From positions 1,234,797-1,298,796 of the forward strand of contig NZ_AHCD03000035.1 in assembly GCF_000238295.3 (NCBI RefSeq): a stretch of DNA of 64,000 nucleotides. Reading direction: 5' to 3'. The position numbers and the translations under genes were made by a program. The notes beneath the pieces were generated by a model, which was not told where the DNA came from, searched no databases, and worked only from the letters and a program-made list of their open reading frames with translations. Below are positions 35,781 to 44,631 of the stretch, piece by piece (the first letter of the stretch is position 1; every line of letters begins with the position of its first letter). This DNA comes from Pseudoalteromonas rubra. Its GTDB lineage: Bacteria > Pseudomonadota > Gammaproteobacteria > Enterobacterales > Alteromonadaceae.

Positions 35781-38213
35781 TTATGAATGATCTTTTTCTT
35801 GTTCAGTGGACGAGTCGCTCTCAGGGTCTTTGTCGTCGCCGTTAACCACGTCGGCAATTTGCGCAAGGCGAGCCAGTGCCAATGCATTGATACTTTGATC
35901 CGGATACTGGCCATTCACCAGCGCTCCCGCTTCTCGTTGCATCAACAAAGACAAGGCCTCATCCACCGTCGCGACCGCGAAAATATGGAACCGGCCTTGC
36001 TGTGCCGCCGCCAGCACTTCGTCATCCAGTACCAGGTTGATCAGGTTTGAGCGAGGAATGATCACGCCCTGGCGCCCGGTCAGACCGCGCATTTTGCACA
36101 ACTTAAAGAAGCCTTCGATCTTTTCATTGACCCCGCCAACGGCCTGCACCTCACCATGCTGATTAATTGAGCCCGTCAGGGCCAGAGACTGATCGATAGG
36201 CAGCTGAGTAATGGCAGACAGTAAGCCACAGAGTTCGGCCAAAGACGCACTGTCACCGTCAATAAAACCGTAACTTTGCTCAATGGCAATATTGGCGCTG
36301 AGTGTCAGACTAAAGCTCTGCGCATACTTGTTACCCAGGTAACCGGTCAACAGCATCACCCCTTTGGAGTGGATAGACTTACCCAGCTCCGCTTCGCGCT
36401 CAACATCTATCACCCCATCTGCGCCAGCATACACAGTTGCAGTAATACGCGCTGGGGTACCAAAAGCCGTATCACCAATGTGCAGCACTGTCAGGCCGTT
36501 CACTTTACCCACGGCTTCACCATCTGTGGCGATGAGCGTGTGGCCCTCTTCAATATCACTTAGCATATTCTCACTCAGCTGGCCGGTGCGATACTGTTTG
36601 CCGACAATGGCTTCATCGATATGCGGCGCATCAATCTCGTTCAGCCCATCCTGTTTAGCGTAATAGCTTGCCTCTGCCACCAGTTCCAGTACGTCCGCAA
36701 ACCGCGCCGACAGCTTATTCTGGTGCTCTGCCTGACGATAACTAAACTTCAGTAAACGCGCCAGCGCCTCGCCGGTCAGTGTACACTTCAAAGTCTGCTC
36801 GCAGTACTCCTGCACCTTAGTGACAAACTGATATTGTAGCCGGTCACTGTCCGGCAGATAGTAGTCAAAATCGGCCAGTACCCGGAACAATTCACCGAAC
36901 TCTTCGTCGTACTCACCAATGGTGTAATACAAATCACGCGAGCCCAGCAGAATGATCTTTACATCCAGCGGGATCAGCTGAGGTTTAAGGGTAAAGCTGC
37001 TGCCCACCGAGCTGTCCTGATAGGGCAAGTCGTTTTTAATCTGGTGCGTTTTCAAAGACAGTTTGAGTCCATCCCAGACCTGTGCATTGGCCAGCACTTT
37101 GTCGGCGTCCATGATCAGGTAACCGCCATTGGCGCGGTGCAATGCACCCGGCTGAATAGAGCGATAACTGGTGATCAGGGTTCCATGGGCGTTGGCATAT
37201 TCAATTTTGCCAAAGATATTGCCAAAGGTCGGGTTAGGCTCGTACACCACTGGCGCGGCCTGCCCTTCTTTAAACTCCACCAGAATATTAGGTGCGAAGA
37301 AGTCGCTCAGCATGCCCTTAGCGTCAAAATCGTCTTTGCTCTCTTCTGACGCGCTATCGTCATCGAGCCAGTCGAGCACAGCATCGACAATTTCTACGCG
37401 TAAATCTTTGAGATAGCGGATCACACCAATGTGGCTGGCATACTTGTGCTCCAGTGCCTTCAGCAGAGGCTTAGTCGCCAGCTCAATGGTGGTTTTCTTG
37501 AGCTCACGGAGCTTTTCTGACGACTCCCGCTTCCAGCGCGGTAGTTCAATGAGCGCTTCAATCAGGCAATCTTCGAGCTTTTCAATGGCATCGAAGAAGT
37601 GTTCCTGAACAGCCTCCTCCAGTGCCATAAATTCAGCATCATCAAGCGCTTTGCCATCCACCACAGGGGCAAAACTCACCACCCCTTTTTCTTCCATCAT
37701 AGCAACGCTTTTCTTCGCGGCCAGTTCTTCCACCGCACTCAGGGCAGCGTTGTATTTGTTGTCAAAGTCCCTGTCGAGCGACTTTTTCTTACGCTGATAA
37801 CCCGGGTTATCAAATGCAGCCGGAAACGTATCCACGACTTCGTCGAGGAAAGAATCAATGTCGTCAGCCAGGACCTTGCTCTCGCCCGCCTGCATAAACA
37901 AGGCAATGGGCTCTCTGTGGTCGTCGTAGTTATTGACATACAACCATTCTTTGGGGGTCGGTCGGGTTTTACAATGGGCTTCGAGTTTATCTTTCACCAT
38001 GGTGAATCGACCCGTTGCCGCTTCGCCCATGACAAACACATTGTAGCCGGGCAACTCCATACCCAGCGCAAAATCCAGCGCACTTTGCGCCCGATTCTGA
38101 CCGATAAAAGGTAAAGGATCCGGATAAGGATTTTGCATGCACGTGGAGATGTGTGGCAAAGACACACTGGGAGCCAGCTGTTCGCTGCTCAAAGGCTTAA
38201 TGGTTTTCGTCAT
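35781..38213 (-). CDS. Lon-related putative ATP-dependent protease (LonB/YcbZ-like)
   Basis: An 810-residue protein of the Lon-related AAA family lacking the classical Lon N-domain. The nucleotide loop is degenerate ('GEAATGRFT') and a Walker B-like 'GGYLIMDADK' is present. The C-terminal protease domain has the Ser-Lys dyad context ('GDSASLAELCGLL' and 'GGVNEKIEGF'). An acidic tail follows. E. coli YcbZ/LonH is the nearest known relative, with poorly defined physiology. The ATG at 38213 (MTKTIK) was chosen; a longer frame to 38243 adds a basic decapeptide without support. It lies 53 bp after ybeL on the same strand. Confidence 0.88.
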   Translation of the reverse strand: MTKTIKPLSSEQLAPSVSLPHISTCMQNPYPDPLPFIGQNRAQSALDFALGMELPGYNVFVMGEAATGRFTMVKDKLEAHCKTRPTPKEWLYVNNYDDHREPIALFMQAGESKVLADDIDSFLDEVVDTFPAAFDNPGYQRKKKSLDRDFDNKYNAALSAVEELAAKKSVAMMEEKGVVSFAPVVDGKALDDAEFMALEEAVQEHFFDAIEKLEDCLIEALIELPRWKRESSEKLRELKKTTIELATKPLLKALEHKYASHIGVIRYLKDLRVEIVDAVLDWLDDDSASEESKDDFDAKGMLSDFFAPNILVEFKEGQAAPVVYEPNPTFGNIFGKIEYANAHGTLITSYRSIQPGALHRANGGYLIMDADKVLANAQVWDGLKLSLKTHQIKNDLPYQDSSVGSSFTLKPQLIPLDVKIILLGSRDLYYTIGEYDEEFGELFRVLADFDYYLPDSDRLQYQFVTKVQEYCEQTLKCTLTGEALARLLKFSYRQAEHQNKLSARFADVLELVAEASYYAKQDGLNEIDAPHIDEAIVGKQYRTGQLSENMLSDIEEGHTLIATDGEAVGKVNGLTVLHIGDTAFGTPARITATVYAGADGVIDVEREAELGKSIHSKGVMLLTGYLGNKYAQSFSLTLSANIAIEQSYGFIDGDSASLAELCGLLSAITQLPIDQSLALTGSINQHGEVQAVGGVNEKIEGFFKLCKMRGLTGRQGVIIPRSNLINLVLDDEVLAAAQQGRFHIFAVATVDEALSLLMQREAGALVNGQYPDQSINALALARLAQIADVVNGDDKDPESDSSTEQEKDHS

Positions 38214-38266
38214 TCCTAACTTCTTTCTCTTGGCCGGCCGCACGACACGCGCGTGCAGGGCTGTGA

Positions 38267-38725
38267 TTAAGGGGTAAGTGCCTTACGAGCAAACTCACCG
38301 TGCCCACATTCGCTGCACGACGGAATTTCCAACGCATAATAGACATTCGTTTTATGGCCGCAATTTTTACACACTAATTGCCCCAATGCTATCCATTCCC
38401 CTTGTTTGTAAATGCCATCATGTTGAAAGTCCTGCACTAATGCCTGCCATTCAAGCTGAGTTCGATCTTCCAGCTGAGCCAATTCATACATTACGCTGGC
38501 CTTGAGCTCTTCCCAGGCCACATCATCGTAATGGTCTTTGTGTTCACTCAGGTGCGCCAGATCACGCTTAAGAAAATAGCGATAATCTGCCAGCTTGTCT
38601 TTTGACAGCTGCTTTACTGCCTCCTGGGCATCCATAAACTCTCTGAGCAATTTTTTAAGCTCGTGCTCTTTGACGTCTTTCAGCCATAATGAAAAGTCAT
38701 CCAGCCAGCGCTTGTAATCCGCCAT
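38267..38725 (-). CDS. ybeL: Zinc-ribbon YbeL-like protein (DUF1451)
   Basis: A 152-residue protein with a helical charged N-terminal part and a C-terminal zinc ribbon (C-x2-C ... C-x2-C: 'CKNCGH' and 'CSECGH'). Matches DUF1451/YbeL; in E. coli ybeL is also located close to leuS, supporting orthology. Function unknown. The ATG at 38725 (MADYKRWL) is the family start. It is divergent from leuS. Confidence 0.85.
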   Translation of the reverse strand: MADYKRWLDDFSLWLKDVKEHELKKLLREFMDAQEAVKQLSKDKLADYRYFLKRDLAHLSEHKDHYDDVAWEELKASVMYELAQLEDRTQLEWQALVQDFQHDGIYKQGEWIALGQLVCKNCGHKTNVYYALEIPSCSECGHGEFARKALTP

Positions 38726-38835
38726 GTTTGCCTCCCGACTCACGCTATTTCGCAGCCTATTTTCTATGTCTACTTGTCAGTATAGTTCAGCTAACGTCAC
38801 AGTCCTGAAACAAATCACCATCGCAGCACCCATTT

Positions 38836-38880
38836 GCGCTCATAATTCCGCTTTGAAGCGCTGTGATCAGCGCGTTTTTT
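38836..38880 (+). promoter_or_regulatory. Candidate terminator/attenuator hairpin upstream of leuS
   Basis: GCGCTG-TGAT-CAGCGC (38858-38873) is followed by GTTTTTT, a textbook intrinsic terminator, but no plus-strand gene lies upstream: ybeL points away. GCGCT at 38836-38840 could instead pair with AGCGC at 38857-38861, an alternative fold that excludes the terminator. This is compatible with attenuation of leuS. A possible promoter (TATGCT near 38884) lies just downstream, so the hairpin may simply insulate leuS. Confidence 0.4.
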
Positions 38881-38934
38881 CGGGTATGCTATCGGCAATT
38901 TTCTAATTAGTTTGCAAGAAGTCTGGAAACGTCA

Positions 38935-41523
38935 ATGCAAGAGCAATACAACCCGCAAGAAATCGAACCTAAAGTTCAGTCCCATTGGGAACAAAATAAC
39001 AGCTTCAAAGTTGTTGAAGACGAATCAAAAGAAAAATACTACTGTCTGTCTATGTTCCCTTACCCAAGTGGTCGCCTCCACATGGGTCACGTTCGTAACT
39101 ACACCATCGGTGATGTGGTCTCGCGTTTCCAACGACTCCAGGGCAAAAATGTGATGCAACCTATGGGTTGGGACGCATTCGGCCTGCCTGCGGAAAATGC
39201 CGCCATCAAGAACAACACAGCGCCAGCAAAGTGGACTTACGAGAACATTGATTACATGCGTAACCAATTAAAGCTGCTTGGCTTTGGTTATGACTGGGAT
39301 CGTGAAATCGCTACCTGTCACCCGGATTACTACAAGTGGGAACAATGGTTCTTCACTAAACTGTACGAAAAGGGGTTAGTTTACAAAAAAATGTCCACGG
39401 TAAACTGGGATCCAGTTGACCAGACAGTACTGGCCAATGAACAGGTTATCGATGGTCGCGGCTGGCGTTCAGGTGCCATCGTTGAGCAAAAAGAAATTCC
39501 ACAGTGGTTTATTAAAATCACCGACTACGCGCAGGAACTATTGGACGACCTGGACCAGCTTGAACACTGGCCTGAGCAAGTAAAAACCATGCAGCGTAAC
39601 TGGATCGGTCGCTCGGAAGGTCTGGAAATCGACTTTAAGCGCGCCGACAACGATGAGCAGTTCACCGTTTACACCACACGCCCGGATACCTTTATGGGTG
39701 TGACTTACGTTGCTGTGGCGGCCGGACACCCGATTGCCCAGGAAGCAGCGCAAAACAACGCAGACATCGCTGCGTTTGTTGAAGAGTGCAAAAATACCAA
39801 AGTTGCTGAAGCCGACATGGCCACCATGGATAAAAAAGGCATCGCGACCGGTTTCTACGCTATCCACCCGCTCACTGGTAAGCAAGTGCCTATCTGGGTT
39901 GCTAACTTTGTTCTGATGGATTACGGCTCAGGTGCCGTGATGGCCGTACCAGGTCACGATCAGCGTGACTATGAATTTGCCAGCGCCTACGGCCTGGAAA
40001 TCAAACAAGTAATTGCCCCGGCAGCTGACAGCGAACTACAAGCTGATTTAAATGAAGCGGCGTTTACCGAAAAAGGCGTGCTAATCAACTCTGGTGAGTT
40101 CGATGGCCTGAAATTTGAAGAAGCCTTCAATGCCATCGCTGAAAAGCTGGAAGGTATGAATGCGGGTAAGCGCAAAGTGAACTTCCGTCTGCGTGACTGG
40201 GGTGTAAGCCGTCAGCGCTATTGGGGTTCACCAATCCCAATGCTGAATAAAGCAGATGGCAGCGAGCTGGCTGCCAGCGAAGACATGCTGCCAGTACGTC
40301 TGCCAGAAGACGTCGTGATGGACGGTGTTACTTCACCAATTAAATCCGATCCTGAGTGGGCCAAGGCCACCGTCAATGGTGAGCAGGTATTCCACGAAAC
40401 CGATACCTTTGACACCTTTATGGAGTCATCCTGGTACTACGCGCGCTACTGTAGCCCACGTTACGACGAAGGCATGCTGGAGCCAGGCGCAGCTAACTAC
40501 TGGCTGCCGGTAAACCAATACATTGGCGGTATTGAGCACGCGATCCTTCACCTGTTGTATGCACGCTTCTTCCACAAACTACTGCGCGATTTTGGTCTGG
40601 TGAATTCAAGTGAGCCATTTGAGCGCCTGCTGTGTCAGGGCATGGTATTGGCTGAAACTTACTACCGCAAAGATGAAAAAGGCGGTGACATCTGGATTTC
40701 ACCAACCGACGTAGAAATCGAAACCGACGACAAGGGCCGCATCACTAAAGCCTGGCACAAAGACGATGGTGAGCCGGTATTCTCTGCGGGCATGAGCAAG
40801 ATGTCTAAGTCAAAGAACAATGGTATCGACCCGCAAATCGTTATCAAACAGTACGGTGCCGATACCGTACGCTTGTTTATGATGTTCACGGCACCACCAG
40901 AACAGACGCTGGAATGGTCTGACTCAGGTGTAGAAGGGGCCCACCGCTTCTTGCGCCGGGTCTGGAAATTTGCCGTAGACGTTAAGGCAGCAGGTACCGC
41001 TGAGCTGGATCTGAACGCCTTGAACAGTGCACAAAAGACGTTACGTCGAGAAATCCATAAAGCAATTGCTAAAGTAACGGATGACGTTGAGCGCCGTCAG
41101 ACTTTCAACACTGCTATCGCTGCCATCATGGAGCTGTCAAATAAGCTGGCCAAAGCGCCACTGAAAGACGCTCAGGACATTGCACTGGCCAACGAAGCAC
41201 TGGAAGCCATGATCATCATGCTAGCCCCTATCACACCTCACTTGTCACACGAGCTGTGGGAACAGCTTGGCAAGCAAGGCGACATTCTCGATGCTCGCTG
41301 GCCTCAGGTTGACGCCGCAGCCCTGGTAGAAGACGAGAAGCTGATCGTGGTACAGGTCAATGGTAAACTGCGTACTAAGCTGACCGTGGCGGCAGACGCA
41401 ACCCAGGAGCAAATTGAAGCTCTGGCTTTTGCCGATGAAAACGTGCTGAAGTTTACCGAGGGTAAAACCATACGTAAGAAAATCTACGTACCGGGTAAAC
41501 TGTTCAATGTGGTAGCCAACTAA
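38935..41523 (+). CDS. leuS: Leucyl-tRNA synthetase
   Basis: An 862-residue class I synthetase charging tRNA-Leu. The HIGH-type motif is 'HMGHVRN', the editing (CP1) domain contains 'TTRPDTFMGVTYV', and the KMSKS motif is present exactly ('MSKMSKSKNN'). Length matches E. coli LeuS (860). It starts the leuS-lptE-holA-nadD cluster; its stop codon shares an adenine with the lptE start. Confidence 0.97.
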   Translation: MQEQYNPQEIEPKVQSHWEQNNSFKVVEDESKEKYYCLSMFPYPSGRLHMGHVRNYTIGDVVSRFQRLQGKNVMQPMGWDAFGLPAENAAIKNNTAPAKWTYENIDYMRNQLKLLGFGYDWDREIATCHPDYYKWEQWFFTKLYEKGLVYKKMSTVNWDPVDQTVLANEQVIDGRGWRSGAIVEQKEIPQWFIKITDYAQELLDDLDQLEHWPEQVKTMQRNWIGRSEGLEIDFKRADNDEQFTVYTTRPDTFMGVTYVAVAAGHPIAQEAAQNNADIAAFVEECKNTKVAEADMATMDKKGIATGFYAIHPLTGKQVPIWVANFVLMDYGSGAVMAVPGHDQRDYEFASAYGLEIKQVIAPAADSELQADLNEAAFTEKGVLINSGEFDGLKFEEAFNAIAEKLEGMNAGKRKVNFRLRDWGVSRQRYWGSPIPMLNKADGSELAASEDMLPVRLPEDVVMDGVTSPIKSDPEWAKATVNGEQVFHETDTFDTFMESSWYYARYCSPRYDEGMLEPGAANYWLPVNQYIGGIEHAILHLLYARFFHKLLRDFGLVNSSEPFERLLCQGMVLAETYYRKDEKGGDIWISPTDVEIETDDKGRITKAWHKDDGEPVFSAGMSKMSKSKNNGIDPQIVIKQYGADTVRLFMMFTAPPEQTLEWSDSGVEGAHRFLRRVWKFAVDVKAAGTAELDLNALNSAQKTLRREIHKAIAKVTDDVERRQTFNTAIAAIMELSNKLAKAPLKDAQDIALANEALEAMIIMLAPITPHLSHELWEQLGKQGDILDARWPQVDAAALVEDEKLIVVQVNGKLRTKLTVAADATQEQIEALAFADENVLKFTEGKTIRKKIYVPGKLFNVVAN

Positions 41524-42056
41524 TGGCTGCCCTGCTGAATACCCCTTTATTCAGTATGACAAGGCGCTGGCATGGTTTCATGCTGGCGTTGTTTGCCTGT
41601 GTGGCGCTGTCAGGATGTGGCTTTCAGCTAAAGAAAGCTTCGTACCTGCCTGATGACCTCAGGGTCCTGTATCTGAGTGGCACCGACAGTAAGTCAGCGC
41701 TTTACTCAAGCCTGAAACAGGCTCTGAGACGCGCCCAGGTTGAGCTGCTGCCCTCTCCCAAGCTGGGTAATGGTCAGGATGCCGTAGAATTACACCTGTA
41801 TCGTGATTCCCTTGAACGCCAGACACTGAGCCTGTTCAAAAATGGTCAGGTGGCACAATATGAGCTGGCTTATAGCGTCCGCTATCGCCTCACGCGCCCT
41901 GGGTTTGAACCTATCGAACAGGAATTTGAACTGTACCGCAACTATCAGGATGATCCGGACAATGCCCTGGGTAAAGCGCAGGAACGTGAAATCATCCTTA
42001 GCGAGTTACGTGAACTTGCCAGTCGCCGTATTATTCGCGAATTATCTCAACTCTGA
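41523..42056 (+). CDS. lptE: LPS-assembly lipoprotein LptE
   Basis: A 177-residue outer-membrane lipoprotein that plugs the LptD barrel. The lipobox is ALSGC (Cys32), followed by 'GFQLKKASYLPDDLRVLYLSG', typical of LptE. Its partner lptD is at 17 kb in this window. Translationally coupled to leuS and holA through 1-bp start/stop overlaps. Confidence 0.93.
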   Translation: MAALLNTPLFSMTRRWHGFMLALFACVALSGCGFQLKKASYLPDDLRVLYLSGTDSKSALYSSLKQALRRAQVELLPSPKLGNGQDAVELHLYRDSLERQTLSLFKNGQVAQYELAYSVRYRLTRPGFEPIEQEFELYRNYQDDPDNALGKAQEREIILSELRELASRRIIRELSQL

Positions 42057-43093
42057 TGCGTTGTTATGCCAATCAATTAGCAGGCCAGCTTAAACAGGGC
42101 CTGCATCCGTTTTATCTGATCTTTGGTGAAGAACCTTTCCAGGAAGCCCAATGCGTTACCTCAGTACGCCAGGTGGCTAAACGCCAGGGCTTTGATGAAG
42201 TGATCAAATTCAGCCTGCTGCCCGGTTTTGACTGGCAGGAGCTGGTCAATCAGTACAACAGTATGTCGCTGTTCAGCGCCCAGACACTGATTGAATTCGA
42301 TCTTAATCAGCAAAAACCACCCACCCAGGCCGTGGCCATCTTAAAAGAGCTGGCAGCCAACCCGAATCCGGATGTGATTTTAATCCTCAAGGGGGCCAAG
42401 GCCTCGCAGGATATTCAGCGTAGCGCCTGGTTTAAAGCGCTGGATAAGCAAGGTTTGTTTGTGCCCTGCTATGCTCTCACCGGCTACCACCTGCAACGCT
42501 GGCTTGACGATGAGTGCAAGCGGCTCAAGCTGAACCTCAATAATGATGCCAAACGCAGCCTGTTGCAGGCGACTGAAGGCAACCTGCTGGCAACCCATCA
42601 GGAGCTGGAAAAGCTATCTCTGCTGTATAAAAATGCCCCCATTGATCAGGAAAAACTGCTTAGTGGCCTGCTCAATCAGGCTAAGTTTGACATCTTTGAC
42701 TTAAACGATGGGCTACTACGTGGCAACCCACGTACATTAATTAAAGTGTTGAATAAACTGGCTCACGATAATGTTGAGCCTGCCAGCATTGCCTGGACGC
42801 TACACAACCAGGCCCAGCTGTTGCTCAACCTTAAACACTTAATACAAGCGGGCACACCGACGCCGGACGCATTCAAAAAACACAATGTATGGAAAAATCA
42901 GCAGCAGAGCACCCAGCAAGCCTTGGATCGACTGAACACCGCGCAACTGGAACAGTTGCTCGTGCTGCTGGCCGAATTCGATTCCGCTTATAAGCGCAAT
43001 ATTCTGGTTGCGCCTTACCAGGCGTTAGCACACATTGCGCTGAGCTTTTGCCAGTCTCTGCCTTTTTCTCTGCCTTACGAGGAACTGGCATGA
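42056..43093 (+). CDS. holA: DNA polymerase III delta subunit
   Basis: A 345-residue clamp-loader subunit that opens the beta clamp. The N-terminal 'HPFYLIFGEEPF' and 'FSLLPGFDWQELVN' segments and the overall AAA-like layout match HolA (343 in E. coli). Genomic position between lptE and nadD is conserved in Gammaproteobacteria. Its stop overlaps the nadD start by 4 bp. Confidence 0.94.
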   Translation: MRCYANQLAGQLKQGLHPFYLIFGEEPFQEAQCVTSVRQVAKRQGFDEVIKFSLLPGFDWQELVNQYNSMSLFSAQTLIEFDLNQQKPPTQAVAILKELAANPNPDVILILKGAKASQDIQRSAWFKALDKQGLFVPCYALTGYHLQRWLDDECKRLKLNLNNDAKRSLLQATEGNLLATHQELEKLSLLYKNAPIDQEKLLSGLLNQAKFDIFDLNDGLLRGNPRTLIKVLNKLAHDNVEPASIAWTLHNQAQLLLNLKHLIQAGTPTPDAFKKHNVWKNQQQSTQQALDRLNTAQLEQLLVLLAEFDSAYKRNILVAPYQALAHIALSFCQSLPFSLPYEELA

Positions 43094-43734
43094 TAGCAGT
43101 GTTCGGCGGTACCTTTGATCCTGTGCATCTGGGTCATATCAATATGGCCACACAGTGCATGGCGGCACTCAAGCTGTCCGAGCTGCGGTTTATCCCCAAT
43201 GCTGTACCGGTGCACAAACAAGGCCCAGCCATCAGTACCACAGACAGGCTGGCCATGTTACAGCTGGCCACCGCGCATGACTCCAGATTCACCATTGACC
43301 AAAGGGAACTCGAACGGGATACCCCTTCGTACTCTTTGCTCACGCTGGAAGAACTCAAAGCTGAGTATCCTGATCAGGCCCTGGTGTTTTTAATGGGCAT
43401 GGACTCGTTTAATAGCCTGGACAAATGGTATCGCTGGCAGGATATCGTGTCGTTATGTCATATTGTGGTGTATCAGCGCCCGGGCGACGCCTTTGCCCCG
43501 TCAGCGGCGTTACAGATTTACCTAAAACAAGCACACTGTACTGAGCCTGAGCAACTCAGCACACAACCTGCTGGCCTGTGTTATTTTTTGCCAGGTCAAC
43601 CATTTGAGGCTGCGTCCAGTACCATCAGAAATGCGATAAAACAACGCCAAGCCGTTGAACCTTGGCTGAATAATACAGTCCTAGAGTATATTCAGGCACA
43701 TCAATTGTACCTAAGCAGTAGCAACAATACTTAG
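43090..43734 (+). CDS. nadD: Nicotinate-mononucleotide adenylyltransferase
   Basis: A 214-residue enzyme forming deamido-NAD from nicotinate mononucleotide and ATP. The nucleotidyltransferase signatures 'GGTFDPVHLGH' and 'SSTIRNAI' are present. The ATG at 43090 overlaps the holA stop; an earlier in-frame start at 43048 would add residues before the conserved first strand. Last gene of the leuS cluster; a 99-bp gap precedes rsfS. Confidence 0.94.
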   Translation: MIAVFGGTFDPVHLGHINMATQCMAALKLSELRFIPNAVPVHKQGPAISTTDRLAMLQLATAHDSRFTIDQRELERDTPSYSLLTLEELKAEYPDQALVFLMGMDSFNSLDKWYRWQDIVSLCHIVVYQRPGDAFAPSAALQIYLKQAHCTEPEQLSTQPAGLCYFLPGQPFEAASSTIRNAIKQRQAVEPWLNNTVLEYIQAHQLYLSSSNNT

Positions 43735-43833
43735 CCCGGACAGCAGAGGATAGACAACCTCAGTCACAGACTTGAGTTTCCCCCTGCTAACCGTGTTACA
43801 ATTGCCGCTTATTTGTAGCAAAGAGACAGAGAT

Positions 43834-44151
43834 TTGGATTCAAAACAATTACTAGATTTTGCATTAGACAAAGTCGACGACATGAAAGCCCGCGATATCG
43901 TTCACCTCGATGTAAGAAATACCTCTTCCGTCACCGATTACATGGTTATTTGCTCTGGTAACTCCAAGCGCCATGTGCAGTCGATTGCCGACCATGTGGC
44001 CAAAGAAGCCCGTCATGCCGGTGAAACCCCGTTAGGCCATGAGGGTCAGGATACAGGTGAATGGGTACTGGTTGATTTAGGCGATGTAATTGTTCACGTC
44101 ATGCAAGACCAGACACGTGACTTCTATGACCTAGAGAAGCTCTGGGGTTAA
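43834..44151 (+). CDS. rsfS: Ribosomal silencing factor RsfS
   Basis: A 105-residue protein that binds ribosomal protein uL14 and blocks subunit joining in starvation. Conserved 'DIVHLDVRNTSSVTDYMVICSGNSKRHVQSIADHV' and 'GEWVLVDLGDVIVHVM' segments. Starts at TTG with an AGAGACAGAG purine tract upstream. It is separated by 1 bp from rlmH. Confidence 0.94.
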   Translation: MDSKQLLDFALDKVDDMKARDIVHLDVRNTSSVTDYMVICSGNSKRHVQSIADHVAKEARHAGETPLGHEGQDTGEWVLVDLGDVIVHVMQDQTRDFYDLEKLWG

Positions 44152-44152
44152 T

Positions 44153-44623
44153 GTGAAGATCCAGCTAATCGCAGTCGGTACAAAAATGCCTGGTTGGGTA
44201 GAAACTGGCTTCAAAGAATACCAGCGGCGTTTCCCTAAGGATATGCCGCTGGAGCTTATCGAGATTTCGGCGGGTAAACGCGGCAAAAACGCCGACATCA
44301 AGCGTATTTTGCAGCAGGAAGGTGAAAAAACCCTGGCAGCCATTCCCAAGGGCAACCGCATCGTGACGCTGGAAGTAACAGGTAAACCCTGGGACACGCA
44401 CCAGCTTGCCAGCAATATGGAAAAGTGGCAGCTTGATGGCCGCGATGTCAGTTTGTTAATTGGCGGACCCGAAGGCTTAGCGCCGGAATGTATCGCCGCC
44501 TCGGAGCAAAAATGGTCGCTGTCTAATCTGACATTGCCTCACCCACTGGTGCGCATTGTGGTAGCTGAAAGCCTCTATCGAGGCTGGAGTTTGAATAACA
44601 ACCATCCTTACCACAGGGAATAA
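44153..44623 (+). CDS. rlmH: 23S rRNA pseudouridine-1915 N3-methyltransferase
   Basis: A 156-residue SPOUT methyltransferase modifying helix 69 of 23S rRNA. 'LIGGPEGLAPEC' (SAM-binding knot) and the C-terminal 'RGWSLNNNHPYHRE' are characteristic. Starts at GTG (MKIQLIAVGTKMP). Part of the rsfS-rlmH-mrdA-rodA-rlpA-dacA run. Confidence 0.95.
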   Translation: MKIQLIAVGTKMPGWVETGFKEYQRRFPKDMPLELIEISAGKRGKNADIKRILQQEGEKTLAAIPKGNRIVTLEVTGKPWDTHQLASNMEKWQLDGRDVSLLIGGPEGLAPECIAASEQKWSLSNLTLPHPLVRIVVAESLYRGWSLNNNHPYHRE

Positions 44624-44631
44624 TCGCCATT

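Noticed and set aside
37599..38114. 171-codon plus-strand frame within the Lon-like protease gene
   Set aside because: Antisense shadow; the opposite strand encodes conserved AAA/Lon segments.
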